Assembly: GCF_040358985.1 (NCBI RefSeq)
Contig: NZ_CP132932.1
Location: 1,984,001 to 2,048,000, forward strand
Length of the DNA: 64,000 nucleotides
Direction: 5' to 3'
Source of the DNA: Tunturibacter empetritectus
GTDB taxonomy: Bacteria > Acidobacteriota > Terriglobia > Terriglobales > Acidobacteriaceae
Shown: positions 19,266 to 28,328 of the stretch, one piece after another
Layout: each line of letters begins with the position of its first letter
Position numbering within the stretch: position 1 is the first letter of the stretch
Notes under the pieces: model-generated
Told to the model about the DNA's origin: nothing
What the model saw: only the letters and a program-made list of their open reading frames with translations
Database searches by the model: none
Made by a program: the position numbers and the translations under genes

Positions 19266-20876
19266 TTAGAATTTCATCAGAAACGCCACGGTCAGGCGGT
19301 TCTCGCTCTCGCGAAGATCGGGACTCCACCCTGCAACGACTGAACCCGGTGCTCCGAATGTATTTCCTCCTGGCGGAGTGACGCCACCGGGTCCGGCGAA
19401 GTATGGGACGTTCGCTGCACGGTGGTTGTACTCCAACCGATAGGTGAAGTACTGGCTCGGCATGTAGTCGGCTGTCACCGAAGCGTCCCATGCCTTGAAG
19501 GGATCACCCGGATTCTCCGTGAAGTAAGGTGTGCCTGAAGATGCGGTCGCTCCGTTGATCGGTGGGAGAAGGACGAGGTAACGGCCGGGGTTGTTGATGC
19601 GTCCACCGCCAACGGTCAGGCCGTATTTATCACGGTCAAACCAGAGCCGGTTGTAAAACATGAAGCCGAGAAAGCTCTGCTTTGGCCCGTTCTTGCCGTT
19701 CCCCATGCAACTGACCCCGCCGCCACTCTCGCAACCAGCATCGCCGGTAAGCGTCATCGCAGCTTTGCTGATGGTTGCCATGGGGCGGTCATAGTACTTG
19801 TACTCGATGCTGTCGTCGGTGTGATACCGTGTGCGGTTGCCGATGCCAAGCGCGTCCTCGCCATAGCCGTACTGGTTGCCGAGAATCTCCAGCTTGCCGG
19901 TGGGTCGATAGAGGATCTGTCCGCCCAGGCCGGGCCGATTGTTGAAGCGGCCATATGACTGCCAGCCATTGATGAACCACGGCTCGATCTTCAACTTGGC
20001 CGTCGGATACCACTGCACGCGCACGCCATTGAAGAACCACGGAGTGTTTGAGGAGACGTACGACGGCTGATAGGCCCAGTTGTCGAACTGATAAAACGAA
20101 AACAGGCCGACGTAAGAGAGGAAGATACCGGCATCCACGTTGAGGCCGTGCTGCACGTTGAAGTGGTAGCCTGCGTTGGCCTCGCCCACATAACGATAGG
20201 CGTCGGCGAGGTCCCACTGCCCCCGTGAGGGGCTGGCGTCGTTGCGCGGTGTGGCTGTGGCGTAGAGGCCGATCTGGCTCAAAACCCGGGCGTGCACATT
20301 GTTCAAGTGGAAGTCGCCGCCGATCCCAAGATCCGTCAGCGTTACCTCGCTGGACCGAAAGACCTCGCTCGAACCAACGATGGTGTCGTCCTGCGGATGG
20401 CGGAAGTCATAGGTATAGCTCACATCGGAGCGAATCTCCGGGGTAAAGAACTTCGTTGCATAAGGAGTGTCCTTGGTGCGTGCGTTGCCGTTCAGCCAGG
20501 TAAAGTCCGCAAAGGCGAACGGCTCTGAGTGTGGGCTTTTGGGGTCAGTCACCTCCGGCTCCGCCTCCGTAAGAACAGAAGAGGAGGCAGAGGCCTTGGC
20601 TGTTGTGACGTGGTGCGTCTCCGGCGCAATGGCACTGGCCGTCTTCAGAGCCGTCAACTCCTTCTGAATCTCCTCCAGCTTATCCTGCAACTGCTGAATC
20701 TTCTGATCCTGAGCTGTCTGGTGCTCCGGTGTGGACTGAGTATTCTCTACGGCCGTCTGCAGATTCGGCTCTGTCGTCTGAGCCCGAAGATTGCTTGCGC
20801 AAACAGCCATCCCCGCTGCAAAGGTAAACGCAGCCAGACCGAATCGCTGACCGCATAAGGTTATTCTGTTTTTCAC
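19266..20876 (-). CDS. outer-membrane beta-barrel protein (porin-2/OmpL-like)
   Basis: The start is chosen at the GTG at 20876 (VKNRITLCGQ), which has GGAG nine bases upstream; an ATG 51 bases earlier is possible but lacks such a site. About 536 residues. A signal peptide ends at NLRAQ. A short coiled coil follows (KIQQLQDKLEEIQKELTALK), as in porins anchored to peptidoglycan. The rest alternates aromatic/polar strands (FADFTWLNGN, YRLEYNHRAANVPYF) and ends LTVAFLMKF with the terminal Phe that BAM recognises. It probably forms a diffusion channel; the solute is unknown. The GH35 gene next to it is convergent and thus not in the same operon. Confidence 0.85.
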   Translation of the reverse strand: MKNRITLCGQRFGLAAFTFAAGMAVCASNLRAQTTEPNLQTAVENTQSTPEHQTAQDQKIQQLQDKLEEIQKELTALKTASAIAPETHHVTTAKASASSSVLTEAEPEVTDPKSPHSEPFAFADFTWLNGNARTKDTPYATKFFTPEIRSDVSYTYDFRHPQDDTIVGSSEVFRSSEVTLTDLGIGGDFHLNNVHARVLSQIGLYATATPRNDASPSRGQWDLADAYRYVGEANAGYHFNVQHGLNVDAGIFLSYVGLFSFYQFDNWAYQPSYVSSNTPWFFNGVRVQWYPTAKLKIEPWFINGWQSYGRFNNRPGLGGQILYRPTGKLEILGNQYGYGEDALGIGNRTRYHTDDSIEYKYYDRPMATISKAAMTLTGDAGCESGGGVSCMGNGKNGPKQSFLGFMFYNRLWFDRDKYGLTVGGGRINNPGRYLVLLPPINGATASSGTPYFTENPGDPFKAWDASVTADYMPSQYFTYRLEYNHRAANVPYFAGPGGVTPPGGNTFGAPGSVVAGWSPDLRESENRLTVAFLMKF

Positions 20877-21039
20877 TGACGCTCTCCATTCCTTACAGCC
20901 GCCGTGGCTGGTGCAAGGAACCGCCAAGCCGCAAGACGCTGATACTCAGAGCGTAGCGAGCTTGCTATAACGAGTTCGTCAAGAAGGCATAATGAATCCA
21001 TAAAGGGCGTGAAGTTTTGAGCTTGGGCTAAAAGAGAGA

Positions 21040-21065
21040 GGGTTGCCTCCACTTGGACGCAACCC
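21040..21065 (-). terminator. terminator-like hairpin after the MFS gene
   Basis: GGGTTGC pairs with GCAACCC across a 12-base loop, 27 bases beyond the stop of the minus-strand MFS gene. The minus-strand sequence continues CTCTCTCTTTTAG. Confidence 0.65.
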
Positions 21066-21092
21066 TTTGGTTTTCTTGACTAACGTGCGTAA

Positions 21093-22763
21093 CTAGTGGC
21101 CGGCGGAAGGGCTTGCATGCTTGGGCGGCCGCGGAATGAAAAACAGCAGCGGCAGCATGCAGGCGCAGAAGACCGCGAGGTACTGGATGATGTCGAGATA
21201 ACCGAGCATGCCGGCCTGACGGTGCAGCTCGTTGTAAAGGTAGGCCTGGGCAGTGTGGGAGCCGGCGCCTGTCATGGGGTTGCCGCCACTGTGTCCGCCA
21301 AACATCCCCTTCAGCTTTGCGACTTGATTCATGAAGGCCTGATTGCCCGAGGTAAGATTGCGAACCATGTTGTTCTCATGCGCTGCGGTGCGGCGGATCA
21401 GCATGGTCGCGACGAACGCCGTTCCGCATGAGCCGCCGATGTTACGCGCCAGGTTGGTAAGGCCCGAGACGTCGTTGTTCTCCGATTGCTTCACGCCAAT
21501 ATAGGCGATGGTGTTGATCGGGATAAACAGGAACGCAATACCCGAAGCCTGGAAGCAGCGCACGAAGACCAGGTAGCCATAGCTCACGCCAAGGTTCAGC
21601 GTGTGCATCGTGATCAGAGACAGTGTCAGCATGACGAAGCCATAGCCGATGAGCTTGCGTGGATCGATCTTGCCCACCAGAATGCCGACGATCGGCATCA
21701 TGCACATCATCATCAGACCCGCGGGCGAAAGCACCAGCCCGGCAAGTTCGGCAGTGTACCCAAGCAGCGTCTGCACAAACTGCGGAATCAGGATAGTAGT
21801 GCCGTAGAGTGAAAAGCCGAGCACGAACATCAGGACGAAGCTGATGGCGAAGTTGCGGCGTTTGAAGAGGGTGAGGTTAAGGATTGGGCGGTGGCCTTCG
21901 CGCAGTTGTTTGAGCTCCCACCAGATCATGGTCACGAAAGCGACCACCACGGTGACGGTGAAGAAGGTGATCAGTTTTGAGGCGAACCAGTCATCCTCCT
22001 GGCCCTTGTCAAGAATGAACTCGAGCGAGCCGAAGGTAAGTCCCAGCAGGCCGAAGCCGAGAAAGTCCAGTTTGATACCCCCCTTCTGCGAGAGCTCAAC
22101 CTGCTTCTTCACGTAGGGAGGATCTTCGACGATGCGCGAGGTAAGGAACAGCGAGATCAGGCAGATGGGGACGTTGAGAAAGAAGATCCAGCGCCAGTCG
22201 AAGTTGTCGGTGATGTAGCCGCCCAGCGTGGGCCCAATGGCAGGCGCGCAGACGACGGCGAGGCCATACATCGCGAAGGCCTGCCCGCGCTTCTCTGGTG
22301 GAAAGGTGTCAGCCAGGATCGCCTGTTCCGACGGTGCAAGGCCGCCGCCTCCAACGCCCTGCAGGATGCGGCAGAAGATCAGGATCGGCAGCGAAGGAGC
22401 AAAGCCGCAGAGAGCCGAGCTGATGCCGAACAGCGCGACGCAGATCATGTAGAACTTCTTGCGCCCGATGAACGTCGTCATATAAGCGCCGGCAGGCAGA
22501 ATAATCGCATTCGCAACCAGGTAGGCGGTGAGCACCCACGTGGCCTCATCCTGGGTTGCGCCCAAGCCGCCCGCGATGTGCGGCAGCGCGACGTTGGCGA
22601 TCGAGGAGTCGAGAACCTCCATAAACGTCGCCAGCGTCACCGTCATGGCGATAATCCACGGGTTGATCCGCGGACGCCAGGGGCGTTCCACTGCGGGGTG
22701 ATGCTCGGGACTATTCGCTTCAGAGAGCTGGGCCTCGGGGAGGTCTAATACAGTAGCTGCCAT
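21093..22763 (-). CDS. DHA2-family MFS multidrug exporter (EmrB/QacA type)
   Basis: 556 residues with about 14 transmembrane helices after a 35-residue cytoplasmic N-tail, as expected for the 14-TMS DHA2 branch. The D1 motif is VLDSSIANVALPHIAGGL. Motif A is seen as IGRKKFY and the antiporter motif C as CAPAIGPTLGGYI. FFLNVPIC is also typical. It exports hydrophobic drugs or organic compounds by proton exchange across the inner membrane. No HlyD-type adaptor or TolC-type channel lies next to it, unlike many EmrAB operons. It stands alone between two terminator-bounded gaps. Confidence 0.93.
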   Translation of the reverse strand: MAATVLDLPEAQLSEANSPEHHPAVERPWRPRINPWIIAMTVTLATFMEVLDSSIANVALPHIAGGLGATQDEATWVLTAYLVANAIILPAGAYMTTFIGRKKFYMICVALFGISSALCGFAPSLPILIFCRILQGVGGGGLAPSEQAILADTFPPEKRGQAFAMYGLAVVCAPAIGPTLGGYITDNFDWRWIFFLNVPICLISLFLTSRIVEDPPYVKKQVELSQKGGIKLDFLGFGLLGLTFGSLEFILDKGQEDDWFASKLITFFTVTVVVAFVTMIWWELKQLREGHRPILNLTLFKRRNFAISFVLMFVLGFSLYGTTILIPQFVQTLLGYTAELAGLVLSPAGLMMMCMMPIVGILVGKIDPRKLIGYGFVMLTLSLITMHTLNLGVSYGYLVFVRCFQASGIAFLFIPINTIAYIGVKQSENNDVSGLTNLARNIGGSCGTAFVATMLIRRTAAHENNMVRNLTSGNQAFMNQVAKLKGMFGGHSGGNPMTGAGSHTAQAYLYNELHRQAGMLGYLDIIQYLAVFCACMLPLLFFIPRPPKHASPSAGH

Positions 22764-22894
22764 GTGTGGTGATTGGATTTGCCTCGAGGAGGCCCGGATT
22801 CAGAGAGTTTCAGACAAAATTTGAGTGAACGCCATTGAAATGGTCCGCTTTTTTACCATATCCAGCGTCGGCCACTGCATCCTGCCGCTTGGTT

Positions 22895-23674
22895 TTAGAG
22901 CGATCGAATAATCGACGCCGCTATGCTTTCCACTGGAACGGTCTTGCGTTGTGGTGCATCCCGCGCCGGATCGTAGTAGAGCAGCCGGCCACAGCTCTCG
23001 CAGGTCATCATGGTCTCGTCATTGCTGCGATCGCGAAGGTCGTTCCAGCGCTGCGGCCTCACCATCATCTGGCAGGCCATGCACTTCTGATTGAGCGCCT
23101 CGGCTACGCCTGTTCCCTTTGCCTTTGCGATTCGGTCATAAGTGGAGAGCGCGGCCTCGCCGATCTCAGCACGCACGGCGATACGTTTCTCCTCGACAGC
23201 TGCCAGCAGGGTCTTATCGGCGGCAACGGTGTCGGCCGCCCGGGCTCGTTCGCGCTCCAGCGTGGCGGTCGCGTCGGTGACGGCGTCGTCCGCGAGTTTC
23301 TTCTGCAACTCGAGTCCCTCACTGCGCTCCATGCTCTCGATCTCGGCGTCCTCAAGTTTGCTGATCTCCGCCTGTGCAAAGGCGATCTCGTGCTCGAACG
23401 CGGTCACCTGCACGGTCGTTGTGGCGAGGTCCATGTGTTTGCGCGTGCGGTCGATCTTGGCCTTTTGATCCTTGACGTCGGACTCCTGCCGCCGCCGCAT
23501 CGCCTCCTCTTTAGCGATCAGATCGACGATGACGGCGCGCTGTCCCTGGGTCGCCTTCGCCTTGGTCTCCAGCGTAGCGACGTGCTTCGACAGAGCCACC
23601 ATCTCATCGCGAAGCCGCTTGGCCTCGACGTCATACCCCTGCAATACGATCAGCTTTTCAAGATCCGGATGCAT
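22895..23674 (-). CDS. coiled-coil protein with C-terminal C4 zinc ribbon (DUF164/CdsZ-like)
   Basis: The ATG at 23674 (MHPDLEKLIVLQ) follows GGAAGGAGAG; the open frame continues 24 codons upstream without family resemblance. The product has 259 residues. Residues 5-185 are an almost continuous heptad-rich coiled coil (Glu/Lys/Ala/Arg), followed by CMACQMMV and TCESCGRLLYYD, forming a C-x2-C...C-x2-C zinc ribbon. This layout matches the widespread 'zinc ribbon domain-containing' proteins, which bind nucleic acid or proteins in characterised cases; the role here is unknown. It lies 101 bp downstream of the M1 peptidase stop and could share its transcript. Confidence 0.85.
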   Translation of the reverse strand: MHPDLEKLIVLQGYDVEAKRLRDEMVALSKHVATLETKAKATQGQRAVIVDLIAKEEAMRRRQESDVKDQKAKIDRTRKHMDLATTTVQVTAFEHEIAFAQAEISKLEDAEIESMERSEGLELQKKLADDAVTDATATLERERARAADTVAADKTLLAAVEEKRIAVRAEIGEAALSTYDRIAKAKGTGVAEALNQKCMACQMMVRPQRWNDLRDRSNDETMMTCESCGRLLYYDPARDAPQRKTVPVESIAASIIRSL

Positions 23675-23775
23675 CTCGCGTCTCTCCTTCCCCTCGGTTC
23701 GATCGCTGAAAAATTCAACAACAGCGGAAGTCCCGAAGTCTAGCACCGCGTGCGCCAGTTGTTAAGTATGCGCCT

Positions 23776-25476
23776 TTATTGCTTGGCTAGCTTATCCACG
23801 TTGATGTAGTACAGATCGGTCGCCACCTCAAACTGATCCTTGGTGAGCGGCGTCTTCATGGTCTGCCACTCGGTGGTGGGATGAATCATCTCCCAGTGCT
23901 CCTTCAAGCCTACGCGCACCGGCATGGCGAAGTCTTTTTCGTCGACCTGCCAGCGATATTGGACTGTGCCTGAGGCCTCGTCGAACTTCAGCTCCAGCGT
24001 GGGAATCGCCGTATGGCGCAGATACTGATCGAAGACCGGTGTCAGGTTCATCCCGGTCTGCTGGTTGAAGTACTGCACGACATCCTCGGTCATGATGTTC
24101 TGATATTTGAAGTGCTGGTAGAAGTCGTGGATCAGCGCAAACCAGCGAGCGTCATCATCCACAATGCTGCGCAGCGTGTTGATAAACAGTGCGCCTTTAA
24201 AGTACTGGTCCTGCGGTGGCTCGGCATTGGTGCCGCGCGCGGTGATAATCGGACGATCGTTCTTCACCTTTTTCTTCAGCGCGTTGACGTACTTCACCTC
24301 ATCCTCGTGGCCGTAGTTGTACTCCACGTAGAGGCACTCCAGGTAGGTGGTCCAGCCCTCGTGGATCCACATATCGGACTTGTCAGCCGCCGTGATCGCG
24401 TTGCCGAACCACTCGTGTCCGCTCTCGTGAATGATGATGAAGTCGAAGCGCGGGCTGATACCAACGCCGGTCCAGTCCCGGTCAAGATAGCCATTATGAA
24501 AGTGGTTGCCGTACGCGACAGCGCTCTGATGCTCCATGCCCGCGTACGGAACCTCGATGAGTTTGTAGCCGTCTTTCTTGAACGGATACTCGCCGAAGTA
24601 GTGGTAGTAGGCCTTCATCATGCCAGGTACCTGAGCGAACTGACGCTTCGCCCCTTCAAGATCCTCCGGCAGAACGTAGTAGTCCAGAGGCAGGTCGCCA
24701 AACTTGTCGTCGAAGTGAACGTAGTTGCCGATGTTCAACGCGACGTCGTAGTTGTTGATGGGGTAATGCACCTTCCAGTCCCAGCGCGTATATCCATCGC
24801 CGAGATCCTTCTTGCCCATAAACTTTCCATTCGACACATCCATCAGGCCGTTCGGAACAGCGACGTTGATCTCCATGCCCTCCTGCGGCTCATCGCGCCA
24901 CTGGTCTTTATTCGGCCACCAGACGCTCGCGCCGGTCTCTTCACAGGCGGTGTTGATCCAGGGATGTCCGGCGGTGTCCTGCTTAAAAGTGAAGCAGCCG
25001 AAACGGCCAGTCTCCACGGGGCTTCCCGAGTAGTGAACGTCGATTGAGTAGGTATGGCCAGCGCGCAGGGTCTTTGGGAAGTCTACGAAGAAGGTGCCGC
25101 CGTCACGCTCATACTTCAGCGTGCTCTTGCCCATAGATATCTTGTCGATCTGCAACGTAGCAAAGAGTTCAAGCTGAATGCGCGTGCCGTCTGCAAGCAT
25201 CTTGAAGCGAATCATATTGCTTCCGCTAATGAACTTCTTGGCCGGATCGACGCGCAGGTCGAGACGATAGAAGAGCAGATCGTTATTGGCGCGATAAGGC
25301 CCGTAGGCTCCGCGCAGAAGGTCGGCGTGTGTAGGTTCTTTGATCGCTGGTTTGTTGACCGCAGGCGGAGCCGTTGCGTTGGCAGCAGGCGTCGACGTCT
25401 GCGCGAAGAGCGGCGAGAGACTGCAGGACAGCAGGAAAAACCTGAAGAGCCGGTTGCGGAAGGCGTTCGTGAGCAT
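23776..25476 (-). CDS. M1-family zinc metallopeptidase, secreted
   Basis: 566 residues from the ATG at 25476 (MLTNAFRNRLF). The signal peptide ends in SLSPLFAQ and is followed by a Thr/Ala/Pro linker. The N-terminal beta-saddle domain precedes the thermolysin-like domain with YAGMEHQSAVAYGN, the M1 exopeptidase-type GxMEN region altered to G-M-E-H. The zinc site is HESGHEW: His350, His354 and catalytic Glu351, with Glu373 (WIHEGW) as third ligand at the correct spacing. The usual large C-terminal helical domain is short. It probably acts as an aminopeptidase on periplasmic peptides. It is divergent from the nucleotidase gene across 113 bp. Confidence 0.93.
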   Translation of the reverse strand: MLTNAFRNRLFRFFLLSCSLSPLFAQTSTPAANATAPPAVNKPAIKEPTHADLLRGAYGPYRANNDLLFYRLDLRVDPAKKFISGSNMIRFKMLADGTRIQLELFATLQIDKISMGKSTLKYERDGGTFFVDFPKTLRAGHTYSIDVHYSGSPVETGRFGCFTFKQDTAGHPWINTACEETGASVWWPNKDQWRDEPQEGMEINVAVPNGLMDVSNGKFMGKKDLGDGYTRWDWKVHYPINNYDVALNIGNYVHFDDKFGDLPLDYYVLPEDLEGAKRQFAQVPGMMKAYYHYFGEYPFKKDGYKLIEVPYAGMEHQSAVAYGNHFHNGYLDRDWTGVGISPRFDFIIIHESGHEWFGNAITAADKSDMWIHEGWTTYLECLYVEYNYGHEDEVKYVNALKKKVKNDRPIITARGTNAEPPQDQYFKGALFINTLRSIVDDDARWFALIHDFYQHFKYQNIMTEDVVQYFNQQTGMNLTPVFDQYLRHTAIPTLELKFDEASGTVQYRWQVDEKDFAMPVRVGLKEHWEMIHPTTEWQTMKTPLTKDQFEVATDLYYINVDKLAKQ

Positions 25477-25589
25477 TGACTTTAGCCTATCGCGATTTCT
25501 ACACGGTGAAGCGCCCAAACAACGAGACGCGAAGGCAGTGGTCCGTTTTTTTGGACACCTGCGCGGACACCTGCTAAAACAAAGACCTG

Positions 25590-26123
25590 ATGGCAATCCC
25601 CCGAATCTGCATCGACATGGACGAGGTGATGGCGGATGCGCTCGGCGAGCATCTCCTGCGCTACAACCAGCACTTCGGCGAGAACGTAACCCTCAAAGAC
25701 CTCCAGGGCAAGTGGTTGTGGGACGTCGTCTCAGTGGATCGCCACACCGTGCTCGACGCATACCTTCGCTCCGAAGACTTCTTCGAGGTCCTGGCCGTGA
25801 TGCCGGAGTCGCAGCGTGTCCTCGAGCGGCTGCACACCAACTATGAGGTCTTTATCGCCACCGCAGCAATGGAGGTTCCCACCTCTTTCCAGGCAAAGTA
25901 CCGCTGGCTGGCGAAGCACTTCCCCTTCATCCCCGCATCCAACATCGTCTACTGCGGCGACAAGAGCATCCTGCGCGCAGACTACCTAATAGACGACAAT
26001 CCCCGGCAGCTGCGGCGTTTCATGGGCGAAGGCATTCTCTATACCTCACCCCACAACGCCGGGGTCACCGGCTACAGGCGCGTCAACGACTGGCTCGACG
26101 TAGAGAAGCTGTTTTTGGGCTGA
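25590..26123 (+). CDS. 5'(3')-deoxyribonucleotidase, NT5C type (HAD fold)
   Basis: 177 residues. The HAD nucleophile motif is ICIDMDEVMAD, in which the first Asp is phosphorylated and the second protonates the leaving group. FIATAAMEVPTS supplies motif II, YCGDKSIL the Lys, and DYLIDDNPRQL the motif IV acids. Size and motif spacing fit the small nucleotidases that dephosphorylate deoxyribonucleotides. The cap residues resemble those of Gram-positive YorS/NT5C proteins more than phosphoglycolate phosphatases. The last codons and stop are part of a 23-bp tandem repeat. Confidence 0.88.
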   Translation: MAIPRICIDMDEVMADALGEHLLRYNQHFGENVTLKDLQGKWLWDVVSVDRHTVLDAYLRSEDFFEVLAVMPESQRVLERLHTNYEVFIATAAMEVPTSFQAKYRWLAKHFPFIPASNIVYCGDKSILRADYLIDDNPRQLRRFMGEGILYTSPHNAGVTGYRRVNDWLDVEKLFLG

Positions 26124-26155
26124 CCGCGAAGTTGTTTTTGAGCTGACCACGAAGC
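26110..26155. repeat. 23-bp tandem repeat spanning a stop codon
   Basis: Two adjacent units, TGTTTTTGGGCTGACCGCGAAGT and a near-identical one with two substitutions plus a changed last base, cover the last codons and TGA of the nucleotidase gene. A third, degraded piece (CTGACCACG) follows. The repeat duplicates the gene end including its stop codon. Confidence 0.8.
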
Positions 26156-26185
26156 ACTCTCTGCTCTGACCACGCACCCGCTTCG

Positions 26186-26623
26186 TCAGGCGTACAGGTT
26201 CGATTCGAAGCGCTGCAACGCGGCATCGGACCAGGCATGGCTGGACTTGCGCCACGTATCGCCCTGCTCCGAGATGAAGTTCGGAAAGTCCATGCGGCAG
26301 TATCCGCAACGCGCCTGAAAGTCATAGAGAGCCTGCGCGGTTCCATCGAGATAGAGCACGGCCTGCAGGCCATCGCGCGACCACTCCACCGAGGCGATGC
26401 GTTGCGGCTCAGGGCGCTGCAACTCGGCGTCGCTTTTGGCCAGCGCGGCTACGTTGTAGATCAGCATTGCGTCCATAATGCTGTGTTCATGCACCTCCTG
26501 CGAGCGATCGCAGGCATAAAAATATCCAGCGACACCTTCGTCTTCGAAGACCACGGTCCACGGAACGACGGGCGAGTTGACTGAGAGAAAGGCACGGCCA
26601 GGGGTAAAAGAAAGCGACTGCAT
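26186..26623 (-). CDS. DUF2251-like protein of unknown function
   Basis: The start is uncertain. The ATG at 26623 gives 145 residues beginning MQSLSFTPGRAFLSVNSP; an ATG at 26695 would add 24 poorly conserved-looking residues. The body carries PWTVVFEDEGVAGYFYA, DAMLIYNVAAL, and a C-terminal Cys-Tyr motif RCGYCRMDFPN. This pattern resembles DUF2251 proteins, whose function is unknown to me. There is no signal peptide in the short form, so it is probably cytoplasmic. It faces the membrane-protein gene at 26787 divergently, with three 11-bp direct repeats in the shared upstream region. Confidence 0.65.
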   Translation of the reverse strand: MQSLSFTPGRAFLSVNSPVVPWTVVFEDEGVAGYFYACDRSQEVHEHSIMDAMLIYNVAALAKSDAELQRPEPQRIASVEWSRDGLQAVLYLDGTAQALYDFQARCGYCRMDFPNFISEQGDTWRKSSHAWSDAALQRFESNLYA

Positions 26624-26700
26624 ATCTCTCACGATACACTCGATGAGGCGGCTGCCGAACCCCTCCGGCGGTGTAGGTTGCGCGGCAATGTGCATGCCAG

Positions 26701-26733
26701 TTGCACCGCAATTGCACCCGAATTGCACCCGGA
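26701..26733. promoter_or_regulatory. three 11-bp direct repeats (possible operator)
   Basis: TTGCACCGCAA, TTGCACCCGAA and TTGCACCCGGA follow each other directly, so TTGCACC recurs at exactly 11-bp spacing, close to one helical turn. They lie in the divergent gap between the DUF2251-like gene and the membrane-protein gene. Confidence 0.45.
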
Positions 26734-26786
26734 TAGCCAAATGCGAGATCAGACTTAAGGAAAGATAAAGGCCGGCATACTTCAGA

Positions 26787-27995
26787 ATGGGAATGAAGCT
26801 CCCCCGCATCAAGTTCGGACGACCGCAGCAGTTGGCTGCGTTGCTGTTGCTGATTTTTCTAGGCGAGTGCCTGTGGGTTATTGGGCGGCAGCAGCTCTCG
26901 CAGCAGGACTATCGTTATGCCGAGTGCGGCCGCGAGATGTGGGAGCGCCCCTCGCCGCTGGCCGGCTACTTCACCACCTGCGGCAATCTCAATGGCGACG
27001 GCACCTTTGCCTATCGCGTCGCCGGTCTTCCGCTCACCGTGCAGCGCCTGGCAATGCTCGGCGCAGATAAGCTTCGCAAGCCGGAGAATCGACTCTACAC
27101 GCAAGGCTCGTTGAACGGCTCGACCTGGGAGGCGCGGCACGAGCTCTTCAGCGTCAAATATCTCCTTCATCTGCCTTTCCTCTTCTTCGCAATCTGGCTT
27201 GGCGGCGGCCTGTGGTGGGTCTCGCGCAGACTCTTTGGCAACGAAGGAGGATTCTTCGCACTCGGGCTCTACTGCTTCTGTCCGGCGATCGTTCGCTCCG
27301 CAGTCACACCCAACAACGAAGTCCTGGCGATGTGGGGACTCTACGGCCTCGTCTATACCGCCATGGGAGTCGCTCATGCGATGCAGGGTCCGCGGCGTAA
27401 ATGGCGGCCGCGCATCGCGCTCCTCACCCTCGCCCTGGGACTCACCGCCGCCGCGCATCTGCTCGCAGCCATCCTCGGCTTTGTGATGGCGGTCGTGTGG
27501 ATGATGTATCTCGCGCAGCGCCGTCGCAGCTATGTCATGCAGATCCTCGTCTTCTCCGCGGTCGGCGCACTGGCGATCCTCTTCGCGTCTTATGCCTTCC
27601 GCCTCGCTCCATTCAGCTACATCTTCACCGGCGGCGGAGCGCGTCTCTGGTTTGCGCTGGATGGAGCAAAACGCTTCTTCCTGAACTTCGCAAATGCTCC
27701 CATTGTCGTAGCCACGCTCGTAGCGCTTGTGCTCTATGTCTCCATCCGCCGCTGCCGCTACTTTGGCAACACCGCCCCACTCGTCATGGTTCTGCTGCTC
27801 TCTCCGCTGGTCACCACGCAGACAGTATCGCAACCCTGGCTGTGGGCGCTGCCCTTTCTCTTCACCTTCGTCGGCGGAGTCTTCGCGGACGCTCTGGAGA
27901 CGCGCCAGCGCAGGATGTTTCTCGCCCTCTCCGGAGCAATCCTTTTCATGCAGGCGATTCTCTGCTTCTCGCTCCTGCCAGAGATCGCGCGTTAG
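26787..27995 (+). CDS. polytopic membrane protein, glycosyltransferase-like, unknown function
   Basis: 402 residues with about nine membrane segments (LAALLLLIFLGECLWVI, FLFFAIWLGGGLWWV, IALLTLALGLTAAAHLLAAILGF). A large first periplasmic loop carries ECGREMWERP and GTFAYRVAGLPLTVQR. After the second helix comes RLFGNEGGFFALGLYCFCPAIVRSAVTPNN, reminiscent of dolichyl-phosphate-mannose-type glycosyltransferases, where an acidic loop motif is catalytic; the acidic pair expected there is not clearly present. Family assignment is tentative. The gene ends five bases before palindromic element B. Confidence 0.65.
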   Translation: MGMKLPRIKFGRPQQLAALLLLIFLGECLWVIGRQQLSQQDYRYAECGREMWERPSPLAGYFTTCGNLNGDGTFAYRVAGLPLTVQRLAMLGADKLRKPENRLYTQGSLNGSTWEARHELFSVKYLLHLPFLFFAIWLGGGLWWVSRRLFGNEGGFFALGLYCFCPAIVRSAVTPNNEVLAMWGLYGLVYTAMGVAHAMQGPRRKWRPRIALLTLALGLTAAAHLLAAILGFVMAVVWMMYLAQRRRSYVMQILVFSAVGALAILFASYAFRLAPFSYIFTGGGARLWFALDGAKRFFLNFANAPIVVATLVALVLYVSIRRCRYFGNTAPLVMVLLLSPLVTTQTVSQPWLWALPFLFTFVGGVFADALETRQRRMFLALSGAILFMQAILCFSLLPEIAR

Positions 27996-28000
27996 AAGCG

Positions 28001-28236
28001 GTCCTGCCGGACGGGCCTCCTGCGCGGAGGGCGGTCACTTCGTGACGCGTATACCTTGTTTGGGCGAGGCTGGCTGCTCCGATCTTCCCGTTGGTCGGAA
28101 TCATCTTCTTTCGCGACCAACGGGAGCGCCAACCGAAGGGGTATACAAGTCACGAAGTGACCGCCGCCGAATCGGGGTCCCCACAAACAGGTCTTCGTTT
28201 TTGGGGTGACCAAGCAGGGCGCCCGTCCGGCAGGAC
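28001..28236. repeat. long nested palindromic element, copy B (with extra module)
   Basis: 236 bp from GTCCTGCCGGACGGG to CCCGTCCGGCAGGAC, with inner arms GGTCACTTCGTGAC / GTCACGAAGTGACC and CCCGTTGGTCG / CGACCAACGGG. The right half carries an extra ~55-bp module (GGGGTCCCCACAAACAGG ... TTTTTGGGGTGACC) that can form its own hairpin. It begins five bases after the stop of the membrane-protein gene and lies before the L,D-transpeptidase gene. Confidence 0.9.
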
Positions 28237-28328
28237 CCGGCAGTTGCGCGGAGTTGTCGGCTGATGCGGCATAATGGGTCCGCACCCTCATAAATCTGCT
28301 GCGCCCTGAAGGATGGTCTCGTCCCGTG

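Noticed and set aside
27996..28328. Possible CRISPR array or integron-like site at the palindromic repeats
   Set aside because: The repeats are single dispersed units with internal symmetry, not direct repeats with regular spacers, and no cas or integrase gene is present.
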